Positions 10,205 through 20,186 of a DNA stretch of 64,000 bases are shown in pieces (the first letter of the stretch is position 1; each line of letters starts with the position of its first letter). The notes under the pieces are model-generated. The model saw only the letters and a program-made list of their open reading frames with translations, made no database searches and was not told the DNA's origin. Source of the DNA: Euborellia annulipes (lineage: Eukaryota; Arthropoda; Insecta; Dermaptera; Anisolabididae); NCBI GenBank assembly GCA_023213315.1, contig JAKCPI010014312.1:1-64000 (forward strand), given 5' to 3'. The translations under genes were made by a program, and so were the position numbers.

Positions 10205-11035
10205 TATAATTGCTACACCACACTACTGAGAAATTGAGATAGACATTTTGTAAATGACATTTTGATAAGGATATGAACCATCTTCAATAAAAATATTAAT
10301 TTAAAAAAATTAGAATAAAGGAGATTATTTGAATTATTTTTAATAATTCACAAAGGAATGTAAATCCCCAATTGGGACCTATTTGGATAATTTCCCTCCC
10401 TCTATGACCTTGGATTTCCCAAATTGTAAGTATTATTTAAAGATTATTAATATAGGTAATTATATAGGCGAGTGAGTGAGTGAGTCGTTGATGAGGAGAG
10501 CCTGGTCTAGATGTTTCCGGTCAGTTTGCATTAAGAGGACCAGGGGAGTCGAACCCAGTCCCGTTAGAATGTCCCGAGCGACCGAGATGTTGGATTGGCT
10601 CTCGCTATCTCTCTCTAGTTTAGCCGTTTGCAAAAATAAACGACTCTCTTCCTGTTAAATACTCTTCATCTTCTATTCCACTCATAAATAAAACTCAATG
10701 AGAGTCAAAAAAGATTTAAAAAAAAAATATCTCTTTAAATCTGATATGTTCGGTTAACGAAGACCAAGATAAAAAAAAAATGGGGGCCATTTGATTAGAT
10801 ATATTTGTGTATGTCTCGAAGATAGGAGCTTCTTTAGAAGGATGGTGGCTGGGAGGTTGTATGTTCAGTATAGAGATTATTTTATGTATTGATTTGGGGT
10901 GATTTGGTTTTGGTTTTGGGAGCAGTTTGAAGCAATACATACCCCCCACGGGGGGATTTGGGGATTCAAACCCCCTCCCTGCCCCCCCATTGGACCCAAG
11001 CCATGACCAGATATTTAAGCTCTTTAATACAAAAT
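10205..11035. other. Low-repeat stretch, possible host regulatory or exon sequence
   Basis: No gene recognised. 10465-10650 is higher in GC than its surroundings and begins with GAGTGAGTGAGTGAGTCG, similar to the 3297 segment. 10860-11000 holds G/C homopolymers. Short open frames here match no family I know. Confidence 0.3.
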
Positions 11036-11037
11036 AC

Positions 11038-11086
11038 TTTGTCTCTCTATATATTTCATATATAGGGTAAGAGAAAGTAAAATATA
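11038..11086 (-). repeat. R1 5' hairpin remnant
   Basis: Only the 5' end of R1 is left, in minus orientation: TCTCTCTATATATTTCATAT followed by GGTAAGAGAAAGTA. Confidence 0.6.
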
Positions 11087-11274
11087 ATAATAATTTTTCT
11101 CTAGCTTTAAAAAAAAAAAATTAAATAAAACGCAAAAAATTCAAGAAATAAATTAAAGCCACTTAAAATTGATTAAATCTCGCAAATGAAAAATAATAAA
11201 AATAAATAAAAAAAGATAATCTCATTCGGTTAAAAAACAGCAAACGCCTAACTCTATTTGTAAAAAAATAAAAT

Positions 11275-11908
11275 AATCTGGTGTGACTAGCGCACAGCAC
11301 ACAACTTTCGATTACTCCGAAGGAAGAGGCTTGTCTCACCAGATTTTTTGTGTCGACATGTATTTAGTTCCCAACATTAGGGTACATTCGATTTTAAAGA
11401 TGTAAAATTTATAAGTATGGGAAAAATATTTATATTTTGTTACCATGGCAACCATTTCTCTTATCCTTTCTATGGAGAACAAGAGTAAAGTGGTCTTCAG
11501 AAGATTTAAATCACAAAATGAGAATATACATTTTAAAGAGCATCTAAAAAATAATTGATTTTTGAATTTAAAAAAAAAATCGTTGGAGCGAATTTTGAGA
11601 AAATCGAAAAAAACTGAAAAAGTGCATCAGTAAAGTACTAGTACTCTTTGGCCGATTTTGTTCAAAAGCTTCGTGTCACGTGCCATGGCGGTGCCTAACT
11701 TAAATATAAAATTTCAACTTCCCAGCTCTTTCCGTTCTTGAGATATTTTGTTGACAGACAGACCATGTCGCGAAAACCACTTTTTTGGATTCAGGGGACC
11801 TCAAAACGTGTATATCCATCAAAATCTCGATATCGAATTTTTGACATGAAACCAATACTTTCTCTCTTATATATATTAACATATATATAGAGGTAAGAGA
11901 AAGTAAAA
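11275..11908 (-). repeat. R1 family, near-full-length copy (minus)
   Basis: Runs from the 3' hairpin (ATCTGGTGTGACTAGCGCAC) through TTACCATGGCAACCATT, GAAAAAGTGCATCAGTAAAG and GACAGACCATGTCGCG to GGTAAGAGAAAGTA. It is a clean uninterrupted reference copy, but its hairpin loop is shortened. Confidence 0.85.
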
Positions 11909-12163
11909 ATTGATAAAGGGCCTAACTTGTAATTTTGCAATTTGTTGTGGGATCTTTTGTGGTTTACGGTTGTTAAATTTTTTATAGATATTCATATTAT
12001 CTTGATGTATCATCAGTATTTATTTATATATCAATATCTGAATATGACAAGCTATATCCATCTAAGCGTATGACTTTTCTTACTGTAAGTAATTATACTC
12101 TGATGCAATATTGTCTATGTAAATCTTTTAATATATAAATAAACAATATTTGTTGACCGTAGG

Positions 12164-12193
12164 TCCTGATGATGAGCGTTCGAAACGTCGACA
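12164..12193 (+). ncRNA. Hammerhead ribozyme motif, Penelope-like type
   Basis: CCTGATGATGAGCGTTCGAA then ACGTCGAC. CTGATGA (12166-12172) is the invariant core, stem II is a short GA...TC helix, GAAAC is at 12182-12186 and GTC sits at the predicted cleavage position. Stem III is only two base pairs (AC/GT), as in the Penelope-associated minimal hammerheads. A GGCTGCC motif follows about 40 nt downstream. Only this arm is recognisable. Confidence 0.7.
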
Positions 12194-12424
12194 GAGAAAA
12201 TTTAAAAATTTTGTTTTTTTTGTGTTGGCTGCCTAATTATCATCCCTTGAATACATTCACATCAGCCATATCCAGTTATAATCACTACAATAAAAAATTT
12301 TTTTATTTTTTTTTCTTATAGAGATCTGACATGGAAGTCTGGTCAAAAGAAACAGATAGAGAGAAAACCTCGGTATTGGGTTGTATTTTTTTATAGCCTG
12401 ATACGAGTTAAATAAAAAATTTGC

Positions 12425-12480
12425 GGCATTTAATTAAGAAAGAGCGGGCCCGAGCCAGCTCGAGGGGGGCGGAGTGGCAA
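12425..12480 (+). mobile_element. Helitron internal fragment
   Basis: TTAATTAAGAAAGAGCGGGC then CCGAGCCAGCTCGAGGGGGG matches the GC-rich module near the 3' end of the complete Helitrons. No ends present. Confidence 0.45.
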
Positions 12481-12760
12481 GTCATATATTTCATTAGACG
12501 CCTTATACTGACCCCATTAGTCGGGGTGGGGGGGGGAGAAATCATCCTGAACCCCCCCCCCCCCATCAAAAATTCCTGGCTACGCCTATGCCTAGGGGGT
12601 ACCTTCTTTGCATAATTATTCCTTTGCTTCGGTGTAATTCTCGGACATAACTTGTTAAATTGTGTCCTGCAAAATACACTCTTCGAACCATGGACGGATA
12701 GAAGGGGGTAATTACCCCCCTGAGATTTGAAATAATACTTTTTTAAAAATTAATACTTAA

Positions 12761-13145
12761 GATGCGCGTCTCGAAAAGTCGTTAGAAAGCTTTTGACTAC
12801 CGAGTTCCTCTAGGCTGCAAGAGATGGCCATAGGAAAACAAGGGACAAATTGCATTTCATTCTAGACTTTCCAGCTAATTAATTAAAGGCAAAAAATTAA
12901 TTATTTTTTAACACAATGATTACTAATTTAATTATCTACAACTTATAGAGCTCCTTTTTTTTAAATATCTTTTATTTAATGCGATTAATCTAAAAAAAAA
13001 AATTTTTTTTTCGAAAATCAAAAAAAGGGCTTCTATAAGTTGTAGATATTTTAAATAGCTTTAATTTAAAAAAAAATTGAGGTCGATAGCTTCAAAATTG
13101 TGGCCGCTGGAAAGTCCCAAAATTAGCACCCCCGAGACGCACACC
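12761..13145. mobile_element. TTAA-flanked MITE (GATGCGCGTCTCG ends), copy 1
   Basis: 385 bp. Ends GATGCGCGTCTCG and CGAGACGCACACC, with TTAA at 12757-12760 and 13146-13149. It is the reverse complement of the copy at 29739-30134. TTAA targeting suggests a piggyBac-type source, though the ends do not begin CCC. No coding content. Confidence 0.85.
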
Positions 13146-13149
13146 TTAA

Positions 13150-13292
13150 AAATTTGATTTATATTTATATTCTGGCAAAGAAGTACAGAATGCGCCTTTA
13201 AATTACCGAAATTAAGAAAAAAATGTGTGCTGTGCGACCAGTCACTCCAGATCCCCCCCCCCCCCCCGAGAAACACCTCTGGATCCGCCATT
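13150..13292 (-). mobile_element. hAT-type MITE carrying an R1-hairpin module, truncated
   Basis: Right end CTCTGGATCCGCCATTG after a C-run, preceded by GTGTGCTGTGCGACCAGTCA, which is a degenerate R1 hairpin arm. It matches 34187-34430 and 27802-28153. The left end is missing; the sequence abuts the TTAA element. Confidence 0.65.
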
Positions 13293-13299
13293 GCTTCGA

Positions 13300-13844
13300 A
13301 CTTTGATTATTAAATTATGTGGGTTTATTAACTTGCTAGTTAAAGCATTCGCAGCCTTAAAATTATTTCGATAACCTGAAGGTTAAGGGCCATTGCGGCT
13401 AGTACCTTTATAAATTATTATTTTCTCGTTGGTTCACTCAGTTGGCCAAGCTAATAATAGTCCAATTAGTTGATTTTATTTCAAGATGGCTTGTAATAAG
13501 ACCTTCTTAATCCAGAGAGAGAGAGCTATTGTTCTGTGATTGTGCCTACGCCAAAGAGAGAGACTCCCACAAACTGAGAGACTCATCACGTGATCAATGA
13601 ATCTTCTTTTATCATACGATCCTTCGCTTTTATTAACTGGATTAAGAAACAAGAGCGTGAATTAAAAATTACGATTTACTCTTCAACTTCATCTTATTAA
13701 AAAGTCAGCGTCTTTTTTCAAATAACTCCTTTGGTATAGAAATCCAACCTCTTATATAAGAGAAAGTCATCAGCTAGCAAGTATTTTGAAGAAACAATTT
13801 TGTTTGTTCGTAGTAAAATATTTTCGAATTATGAATTGAGATTA
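13300..13844. other. Low-repeat stretch
   Basis: No gene recognised. 13490-13640 has mixed composition with GAGAGAGAGC and GATCAATGAATC segments and could be host regulatory DNA. No splice-bounded frame found. Confidence 0.3.
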
Positions 13845-13919
13845 TTTTAGAGCAGTGTTTCCCAACCTTTTGAAGTCCACGGCACCCCAAAGGTGCGTTG
13901 GGAATAATATTACACACTA

Positions 13920-14308
13920 GGGGCCATCCATTAATTACGTCACACCTAAAAGGGGGGGGAGGGTATCACCGGAATGTGACTTTATGTGACAAGGGGCAGG
14001 GGGGGGAATGAAAAACCTTGTGACGTCACATTTCAAAATTCGAGATGCCCAAACGCGAAATTTATAGGTGAACAAAAAATTTTTTAATATTTACGAACGC
14101 AATCTATATTTTTTAATACTTTAGCACTCTCGTTATGAGATTATTTATTATTATTATAATTAGCATAATTAGGTGTCTATTATTGATAAAATTGGAAAAT
14201 GTGTGACGTCACATCAGGGGGGAGGGATTTTTAAAAATGTGACAACCTGTGACAAGGACGGGGGGGGGGTCTTAAAATTTGTGTGACGTAATTTATGGAT
14301 GGCCCCCT
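13920..14308. mobile_element. TIR element with GGGGCCATCCATTAATTACG ends
   Basis: Left end GGGGCCATCCATTAATTACG with TCACAC; the right end is the complement (GTGTGACGTAATTTATGGAT then GGCCCC). The interior is rich in GTGACGTCACA palindromes and G-runs. The target duplication is too short to define (CTAG-like on both sides). Confidence 0.75.
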
Positions 14309-14430
14309 AGGAACACTCTTCCTTTCCCCCTTCCCCCCTAGCAAAACGAAATTTTTTCCGCCCTACGGAAAAAAATTTTTTTTTAGTTCCGTAAAAATCA
14401 TTTGACTAGACGAAATTCGATGGCTGAGTG

Positions 14431-14728
14431 GTAATAATTAGGATTAGGAAGATGTAGGCAGCCAGCAAGTGATAAAAGTCTTTAAATTTTGGCCAGTGCT
14501 GTCGTTTCGGGCCCATCTGTCACAAATTAAAAATATAGCACCTACGACAATTCTCATATACATCTAATGGTATATTCAAATTTAATCATTAATTTTTGTA
14601 CCGAAATTGCATCTATCTAAGCAACAATAACAGCTATCGTCCTGAAGATGGGTTCGATGTGATTCCGAAACGTCGACTGAGTTTTTTTTTATCACTTGCT
14701 GGGTGCCTACATCTTCCTAATCCTAATA
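14431..14728. mobile_element. Hammerhead foldback element nested in a hAT element
   Basis: Facing arms: left TTAGGATTAGGAAGATGTAG with GCAGCCAGCAAGTGATAAAA, right the complement (TTATCACTTGCTGGGTGCCT ...). The right half holds an intact hammerhead core at 14641-14678; the left counterpart (GTCGTTTCGGGCCCATCTGTC) is degenerate. Confidence 0.75.
14641..14678 (+). ncRNA. Hammerhead ribozyme motif
   Basis: CTGAAGA at 14642-14648, a stem II arm GGGTTCGATGTGATTCC, then GAAACGTCGAC. CUGANGA, GAAAC and the GUC cleavage triplet are all intact. Confidence 0.65.
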
Positions 14729-15029
14729 AAAATCACTTGTTTTTTAGCAAAACTACAAAAATCATTTGACCTTTTTTTTTGCAAAACTTTATTTTTTCCG
14801 CATCTTTTTTTTTTTTTTTGTTTTTCTAAATACCTCACTGCACCACTTAGCCCTACTCGCGGCACCCTTGGGTGCCGGGGCACACCGGTTGGGAGTCACT
14901 CACTGTTTTAGAGCATAAAAATTAGTAATTTAAAAGTTACATTTATAAAATTATTAAAATAACAATTTTTTTTTTTTGTTTTTGCTGAAAACAGATAAAT
15001 TTAAATTTAATAATTTTGAAAAACTCAAT

Positions 15030-15152
15030 TTAGAAGGTTAGCGTGCTAACCTCGTATACCAAAAGTCGCGGGTTCGGACCCCAGGTAGTCTGAAAAGTCT
15101 GTGTGTGTGTGAATGAGAAAAGAGAAAAAAGTGTGAGTGTTTTTTTTTTTTA
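15030..15152 (+). mobile_element. tRNA-derived SINE, internally deleted
   Basis: Head GGTTAGCGTGCTAACCTCG and B box CGGGTTCGGACCCC, then a direct jump to the tail (GTGTGTGAATGAGAAAAGAG). The central body is deleted. Confidence 0.85.
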
Positions 15153-15204
15153 AGTCCAAATTTTTTTGATAAGATAATGATTATTGATTCACTAAAATTT
15201 TCAA

Positions 15205-15510
15205 TTTTTACTTTATCTTAACTATATATAAAATATATAGAAAGTATTGCGATCGTGCGAAAAATTCAATATCGAGATTTTGATGGAAATATATGTTTTG
15301 AAGTTCCCTGGGTTCAAAAAAGTGGGTCTGTCTGTGCGGACATTTTTAAGCATGAAGCAATTGAGCTACGAGGTTGAAATTTTATATTTAATTTAGTCAC
15401 CTCCCGGAGGCGTGAAAATTAGCTTTTGAACAAAATCAGCCAAAATGTACTAGTACTTTACTGATGTACTTTTTCAATTTTTTGATTTTCTCAAAATTCT
15501 CTCCAACGAT
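15205..15510 (+). repeat. R1 family, 5' half
   Basis: Starts with a degenerate TACTTTATCTTAAC hairpin, then GTATTGCGATCGTGCG, GGTCTGTCTGTG and GTACTAGTACTTTACTGATG, and stops after CTCCAACGATTTT. Confidence 0.75.
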
Positions 15511-15514
15511 TTTA

Positions 15515-16180
15515 TAAAATCCACAAATGATGACCTCGGAGAGATTAAAAAAAAATAAAAAATTCAAACTTGAGATATAATCTCATTTGACTAAATATCT
15601 TCTATTTAGACCTTTAGTTTAAAAGCTATGATTAATCAAAAAAAAAAAAAAAAAAAAATTCTCATAAATTTTCTTTTAAAATCAATTGAGATTGAGAGAG
15701 AAAATAATAATGATAAAGATCTTGATTTATGTTTGGATAGATTCAAATTAACGATGATGAAATGATGAAAATGCCCCCCCTCCCCCTCCCCCGCCCTCCT
15801 CCCACTCCCTTTTTACCTTAAGGAGTTTCTGCGATTTGTTTTTTAATAGAATTATTATCTCTTGAAAGCCACACAAAAAAAAAAAAGAGAATTAATTAAG
15901 AAGAGGAAAAAAAGAACAAAGAGGAACAAAAATATCTTTAAAAAATAAAAAAAGATGTTCCAATTATTCACTTAATTCGAATTGGTTGATAAATACAAAA
16001 AAATAAAAAAATCGTGAATGGAGGGAAAAAAAACTGATTAGGCAATAAATGCGGGGGAGAAATGGTCTAAAAAAGGAATATTAACAGGTAGGTTTGCGTC
16101 TTTGTTGTTGAGCCCCATTCAATTAAACAACTCAGAGGAAGTGATGCGTTCAGGATGGGAATCCTGATTAATTCAAATCT
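15515..16180. other. AT-rich stretch with no gene recognised
   Basis: Homopolymers, a C-rich tract at about 15773-15810 and mixed AT-rich sequence. Nothing assignable. Confidence 0.35.
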
Positions 16181-16457
16181 AAAAATCTGGGGTGACTGGT
16201 CACAGAGCGTGTACTGTGCTTGTCACGCCAGTGTCGAGATGACCCCCTTTTGAATCGAAATTAACAAGAAAATCCCCAAATGGGGATTCAACATTGAAAA
16301 GGGGCGGAAAATGATTTTGAAAAAACTGAAAAAGTACATCAGTACTTCAAACAATTCTCTCGAAAAAATTTACTGATATATTTAAGGTTCAGTAAATCTC
16401 AAATGAGCAACGCAGCTAGTCGTTTTTTCAATTTTTATTTAAATGCAAAGTGCCAGG

Positions 16458-16496
16458 GCCAACGTTTCGGTCGCATATAGGACCATCATCAGGGCC
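16458..16496 (-). ncRNA. Hammerhead ribozyme motif, left arm
   Basis: Minus strand: GGCCCTGATGATGGTCCTAT, then ATGCGACCGAAACGTTGGCC. Stem II is GGTC/GACC and stem I can form from GGCC on both sides. The GTT in place of GTC still fits the NUH cleavage rule. Confidence 0.75.
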
Positions 16497-16627
16497 AAGC
16501 CATTGTCAATTTATTATTCCTCTTGGTCATATTGGCCAAAGAAATTATTAATAATGTTCAATGACCAAATTATTAGATACAGTGTGTTATTATGGACTGA
16601 GAGTGAGTGTTAAATTGACAATGGCTT

Positions 16628-16670
16628 GGCCCTGATGATGATGATCCTATATGCGACCGAAACGTTGGCC
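16628..16670 (+). ncRNA. Hammerhead ribozyme motif, right arm
   Basis: The same ribozyme as the left arm, in facing orientation. It carries an extra ATG triplet in stem II (CTGATGATGATGATCC), which weakens the GGTC/GACC helix. Confidence 0.7.
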
Positions 16671-16963
16671 CTGGCACTTTGCATTTAAATAAAAATTGAA
16701 AAAAAAAAACGACTAGCTGCGTTGCTCAATTGAGATTTCCTGAACCTTAAATAAATCGTATTATCACCTATACACCTCAATTAAATTTACTGATATACAT
16801 TTTAAAGAGCATCTAAAAAATAGTTCATTTATGAATTTTAATCAAAATCGTTAAAGCCAATTTTGAGAAAATCGAAAAAATTGAAAAAGTGAATCAGCAA
16901 ATTACTAGTAGACTACTCTTTGGTTGATTTTGTTCAAAAGCTTATTGTGAGTGTCCGGGAGAG

Positions 16964-17157
16964 CAGGGCCGGAACTAGGAGATTTTTTAGAGGGGGGGGG
17001 CAAAATTTAATTTGCCGCCCCCTCCTTAAAATTTTCTATACAAAATTCATATCATTTTACCTTTTTTTTAGTAAATTTTTCTTTAATTGCCGCCCCCTGA
17101 TATCTGCCGCCCGGGGCACACGCACCCACTGCCCCCCCCCCCCTAGATCCGGCCTTG
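16964..17157. mobile_element. hAT-type MITE, 194 bp
   Basis: Ends CAGGGCCGGAACTAG and CTAGATCCGGCCTTG, with the 8-bp duplication CGGGAGAG (16956-16963 and 17158-17165). G- and C-runs sit just inside the ends. Inserted in the R1 copy. Confidence 0.9.
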
Positions 17158-17177
17158 CGGGAGAGTACCTAACTTAA

Positions 17178-17416
17178 ATTTACATTCATAGAATATATAA
17201 ATGCAAAGAATACATAGATATTTCCTATGGGAGAAATCGTAACTTTAGGAATTTATAACTCAAAAAGTTATATGAGTTTCGGGACCCGAGTATTTTTCCT
17301 GGACTCTTCATAACGTCCTTTTTAAGACTACGAAATTTCGTTTCAAAATTCCAACTGGAAGTTGGGCAAACAGAACGTGACAGACAGACGGACACTCCGC
17401 AATTATTATATATAGA
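17178..17416 (-). mobile_element. Helitron 5' fragment (minus)
   Basis: On the minus strand it starts TCTATATATAATAATTGCGG, then GTCCGTCTGTCTGTCACG, and continues through CATAGGAAATATCTATG before breaking off. The GC-rich 3' end is absent. A more degenerate related fragment follows at about 17515-17640. Confidence 0.75.
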
Positions 17417-17650
17417 TTTTTTTTTTTTCAAAATTAATTGACTTTTTTTCATCAGGTAAGATAAACCCAATACTTTCTGGAATTCTTAGGCCTTCCCCAT
17501 TTGGGGATTTGAGGACCCAAGTATTTATCCTGAACGAGAGTTTAAAGTTTCATTTAAAAATTCCAACGGGAAGTTGGCCAAAAAGAGCGGGATAAATGAA
17601 CAGACAGACAGACGGACACTGCTCAATTAAATACTGTATATAATAATAAA

Positions 17651-18317
17651 CTAGCCGCGCCGCCCGCCTTCGGCGGGCTCCGCGTCTAGCCAGGGGGCTT
17701 CGCCCCCCTGGACCCCCACCAGCTGGCTCGGGCCCGCCTGCGGCGGACCCTCGCCTTTCTTAATTATGAGAAACGGACTGGCGTCTAGACAGGGGGGCTA
17801 CGCCCCCTCTGGACCCCCCCTCCAGCTGGCTCGGGCCCGCCTGCGGCGGACCCTCGCCTTTCTTAATTATGAGAAACGGGCTGGCGTCTAGACAGGGGGG
17901 CTACGCCCCCCTGGACCCCCCATCAGCTGGCTCGGGCCCGCCTGCGGCGGACCCTCGCCTTTTCTTAATTATGAAAAGAAAATCTCTTAATACTAACAAC
18001 TAAGTATTCCAGTCCAGTGCCTGCTTGAGGATTTGTTTACATTCAAAGAATACACAACTGCAAAGAATACAAAAATAGTCCTCTATACATTTCCTATGGG
18101 AGAAATCGTAACTTTAGCAATTAATAACTCAAAAAGTTATAGGAATTTCCGGGACCCGAGTATTTTTCCGGGACTCTCCATAACGTCCTTTATAAGACTG
18201 CAAAATTTCGTTTCAAAATTCCAACGGGAAGTTGGTCAAACAGAGCGTGACAGACGGACGGACAGACGGACAGACGGACGGACAGACGGACACACCGCAA
18301 TTATTATATATAGAAGA
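17651..18317 (-). mobile_element. Complete non-autonomous Helitron with tandem GC-rich units
   Basis: Minus strand begins TCTTCTATATATAATAATTG after an A. It contains a (GTCC/GTCT)n tract and CCCATAGGAAATGTATAGAG, then about three tandem units of roughly 100-120 bp built on GGGCCCGAGCCAGCTG and GGGGGGCGTAGCCCCC. It ends with the hairpin GCCCGCCGAAGGCGGGC and CTAG before a T. TC start, 3' hairpin plus CTRR and A/T target are the diagnostic Helitron features. No Rep/helicase is present. Confidence 0.9.
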
Positions 18318-18319
18318 TT

Positions 18320-18610
18320 AATTCATTTATAAAGTGTGTGTGTGTGTGAATTGCACAATTCCAATTTGGTATTCCCAAACCATTTATTTTTTTTTTTTTT
18401 AAGAAGCTCATTGAATATTCATAAATAATAAAAGATCTAAACTTTGATTTATTATTTTATAACTTAATAAACAAGTTAATAATATTATTTAAAAAAAAAA
18501 TTTCTCACCTATTCGCTAGTGTTCATTAGACAAATCATAAAAAAAAATCAACAATCGGAGAGAAGTGGAGGGAGGGGGGGGGGGGGAGAGAGATAATCAT
18601 AAATTCCTAA
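18320..18610. other. AT-rich spacer with GA/G-rich tract
   Basis: AT-rich sequence with GTGTGTGTGT and, near 18565-18592, a G-run followed by GAGAGAGAT. No gene. Confidence 0.35.
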
Positions 18611-18706
18611 AAAAAATCTGGTGTAACTGGTCTTACAGCGCGCAACTTTCTCTTACCTTCGGTAATCGAAAGTTGTGTACTGTGCTTGTCACACCAGATG
18701 TTTTAT
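18611..18706 (-). repeat. Solo R1 3' hairpin
   Basis: ATCTGGTGTAACTGGTCTTA ... CTTTCTCTTACCTTCGGTAA ... CTTGTCACACCAGAT: an almost complete R1 terminal hairpin with no R1 body on either side. It may be a solo end or a remnant of a deletion. Confidence 0.75.
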
Positions 18707-18709
18707 TCT

Positions 18710-19520
18710 CTATAAAATTGATAAATTATGTTACAAAAAAAAATAAATAATAATAATTTACAATATCTATGGGAACTAATAATTATCGTCCTTGAAGAGT
18801 TTACTTTCAATTAAAAATTATTTGACATTAATGCAAATTTAATATTACCTACACGTATATTTTAATTAATGGTTGAAAAGAAATGAAAAATAATCGCAGT
18901 TGTGTCTGTCCGTCTGCCTGTCTGTCGGTAGCTAACAATTATCTGATTAATCTAATCGATATTCAAATATAGATGGATAAGAAAAAAAAGAAGAAAAAAA
19001 AAACATTAGTAATATTAGCATCGATACATTCACTTTCATTATAGAAAATTAAATCATTCATCACGATTTTAAGTAATAAAGGAAATTGCAAAGGGGGGCA
19101 GCCAGTCGATGTAGGGGTGGAGGAGAGGAGAGGGGGAAGGAGTCTTTTCTTTTTAGTTAGCCCCTGATCTTTAGGCCACCATACAACCTTTGCTGCTTCA
19201 ATTGACAGTCGATGCATCAAATGCAGGCGTTAAAATTATTTTTATATCGGTTTAAGAGTTTGAATGTGAGTGAGTATGAGTTTGTGTTAATGATTGGGCA
19301 AAATTGCGCCCCCTGAAGTCGAACCAGGATCTCCAAGAAAGAATACAATCTTTTTCAAAAGAAAAAGACTTTTTTGAGCCTCCAAAAATGGGCAATTGGA
19401 GAGCTGAGTATCCTCAAAAGAAAAACCAATGGGATGTCGGTCACACAGATAGACGGACACTCCGCAATTAAATATATATAGACACGATTATTATTTCAAG
19501 ATAATTTAAAATTAATTATT
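18710..19520. other. Low-repeat stretch, no gene recognised
   Basis: 19080-19220 is higher in GC and open on the minus strand, but matches no family I know. 19430-19490 resembles a Helitron 5' end (CGGACACTCCGCAATTAAAT). The rest is AT-rich. Confidence 0.3.
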
Positions 19521-19653
19521 TAATCTAACTGTCGCACAGCACACAACTTTCTCTAATCCTTGGGCAAGACTGTGCTTGTCACAACAGATTTTTTGTGTTG
19601 AGATATATTTAGTTTCCGATAGTACAGTACATTTGAATTCAAGACGTGAAATT

Positions 19654-19900
19654 CCCTAGGGGCTTGGTGTAGAGGTTAGCATGCTAACCTCGTATACCAA
19701 ACGTCGCGGGTTCGGGCCCAGCCAGTCCGATGATTTTATTTAAGCCATTTGGATAACAAATAGCTTAAATAAGAATGCCTGGACCCCAATATAGATAAAT
19801 TCATAAATAACGGCTATCGTCAAAGTCTTAAATGGCCTAAGTTGCCGAAAAGACTGTGTGAGTGTGAATGAGAAAAAAGTGTGAGTGTTTAAAAAAAAAA
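19654..19900 (+). mobile_element. tRNA-derived SINE, full-length, nested in R1
   Basis: CCCTAGGGGCTTGGTGTAGA head, B box CGGGTTCGGGCCC, body GCCTGGACCCCAATATAG, tail plus oligo-A. Flanks AAGACGTGAAATT and AAGATGTAAAATT form an imperfect 13-bp duplication of R1 sequence. Confidence 0.9.
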
Positions 19901-19943
19901 AAGATGTAAAATTTATAAACAGAAAAATATTTATATTTTGTTA

Positions 19944-20186
19944 GCGAGGCGAATAGCTGAATCAGTATGTAGTAAAAAATAAATTCATATTGACTTTGGC
20001 GCTGAATGCATTATATTAATATATGATAGATCGTAATGTATTTTATGAAATGTCTGTCAAAGAACTTAAGAGGTTTTTCTGTTGACTGAACTCTAGCCAT
20101 GAAGATGGTCGGATAGTCGACCGAAACGTCGCTGTGAGTTCTTAAATAAAGAAATTAACATAGCTGCTCGGCCTTTTATTTTCTAC
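19944..20186 (+). mobile_element. Hammerhead element with perfect 16-bp TSD, nested in R1
   Basis: 243 bp flanked by TATTTATATTTTGTTA at 19928-19943 and 20187-20202, a sequence belonging to the R1 host copy. Near its 3' side is a hammerhead-like core (20099-20134), followed by an AGCTGCTCGG motif and TTTTATTTTCTAC. The left part shows only weak inverted similarity to the right. No coding capacity. Confidence 0.8.
20099..20134 (+). ncRNA. Hammerhead-like motif (C3 changed)
   Basis: ATGAAGATGGTCGGATAGTC then GACCGAAACGTCGC. Stem II GGTC/GACC, GAAAC and GTC are intact, but the first core base is A in place of C, which should impair cleavage. Confidence 0.55.

Larger units (their letters stand above)
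13853..14905. mobile_element. hAT-type element, 1053 bp, carrying two nested insertions
   Basis: Ends CAGTGTTTCCCAACC and GGTTGGGAGTCACTCACTG, flanked by the 8-bp duplication TTTTAGAG (13845-13852 and 14906-14913). These are classic hAT ends. It carries the nested TIR element 13920-14308 and the hammerhead foldback 14431-14728. Once these are removed, little more than a MITE remains, with no transposase frame. Confidence 0.9.
16381..16782. mobile_element. Hammerhead foldback element with 15-bp TSD
   Basis: Two facing arms of about 140 bp (16381-16521 and 16611-16751), each carrying a hammerhead core, plus about 30 bp of tail. The whole is flanked by the perfect duplication AAATTTACTGATATA (16366-16380 and 16783-16797). 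Arms begin TTTAAGGTTCAG and contain CGACTAGCTGCG distal to the ribozyme. A 13-16 bp duplication with no transposon-type ends suggests retrotransposition. There is no coding capacity, so it depends on enzymes supplied elsewhere. Confidence 0.85.
16186..17175 (-). repeat. R1 variant copy (minus) split by a foldback and a hAT element
   Basis: R1 sequence from a shortened hairpin (ATCTGGGGTGACTGGTCACA), through a variant interior GAATCGAAATTAACA that also occurs at about 40280-40310, to GTACCTAACTTAAAT. It is interrupted by 16381-16782 (15-bp duplication) and 16964-17157 (8-bp duplication). Confidence 0.75.
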
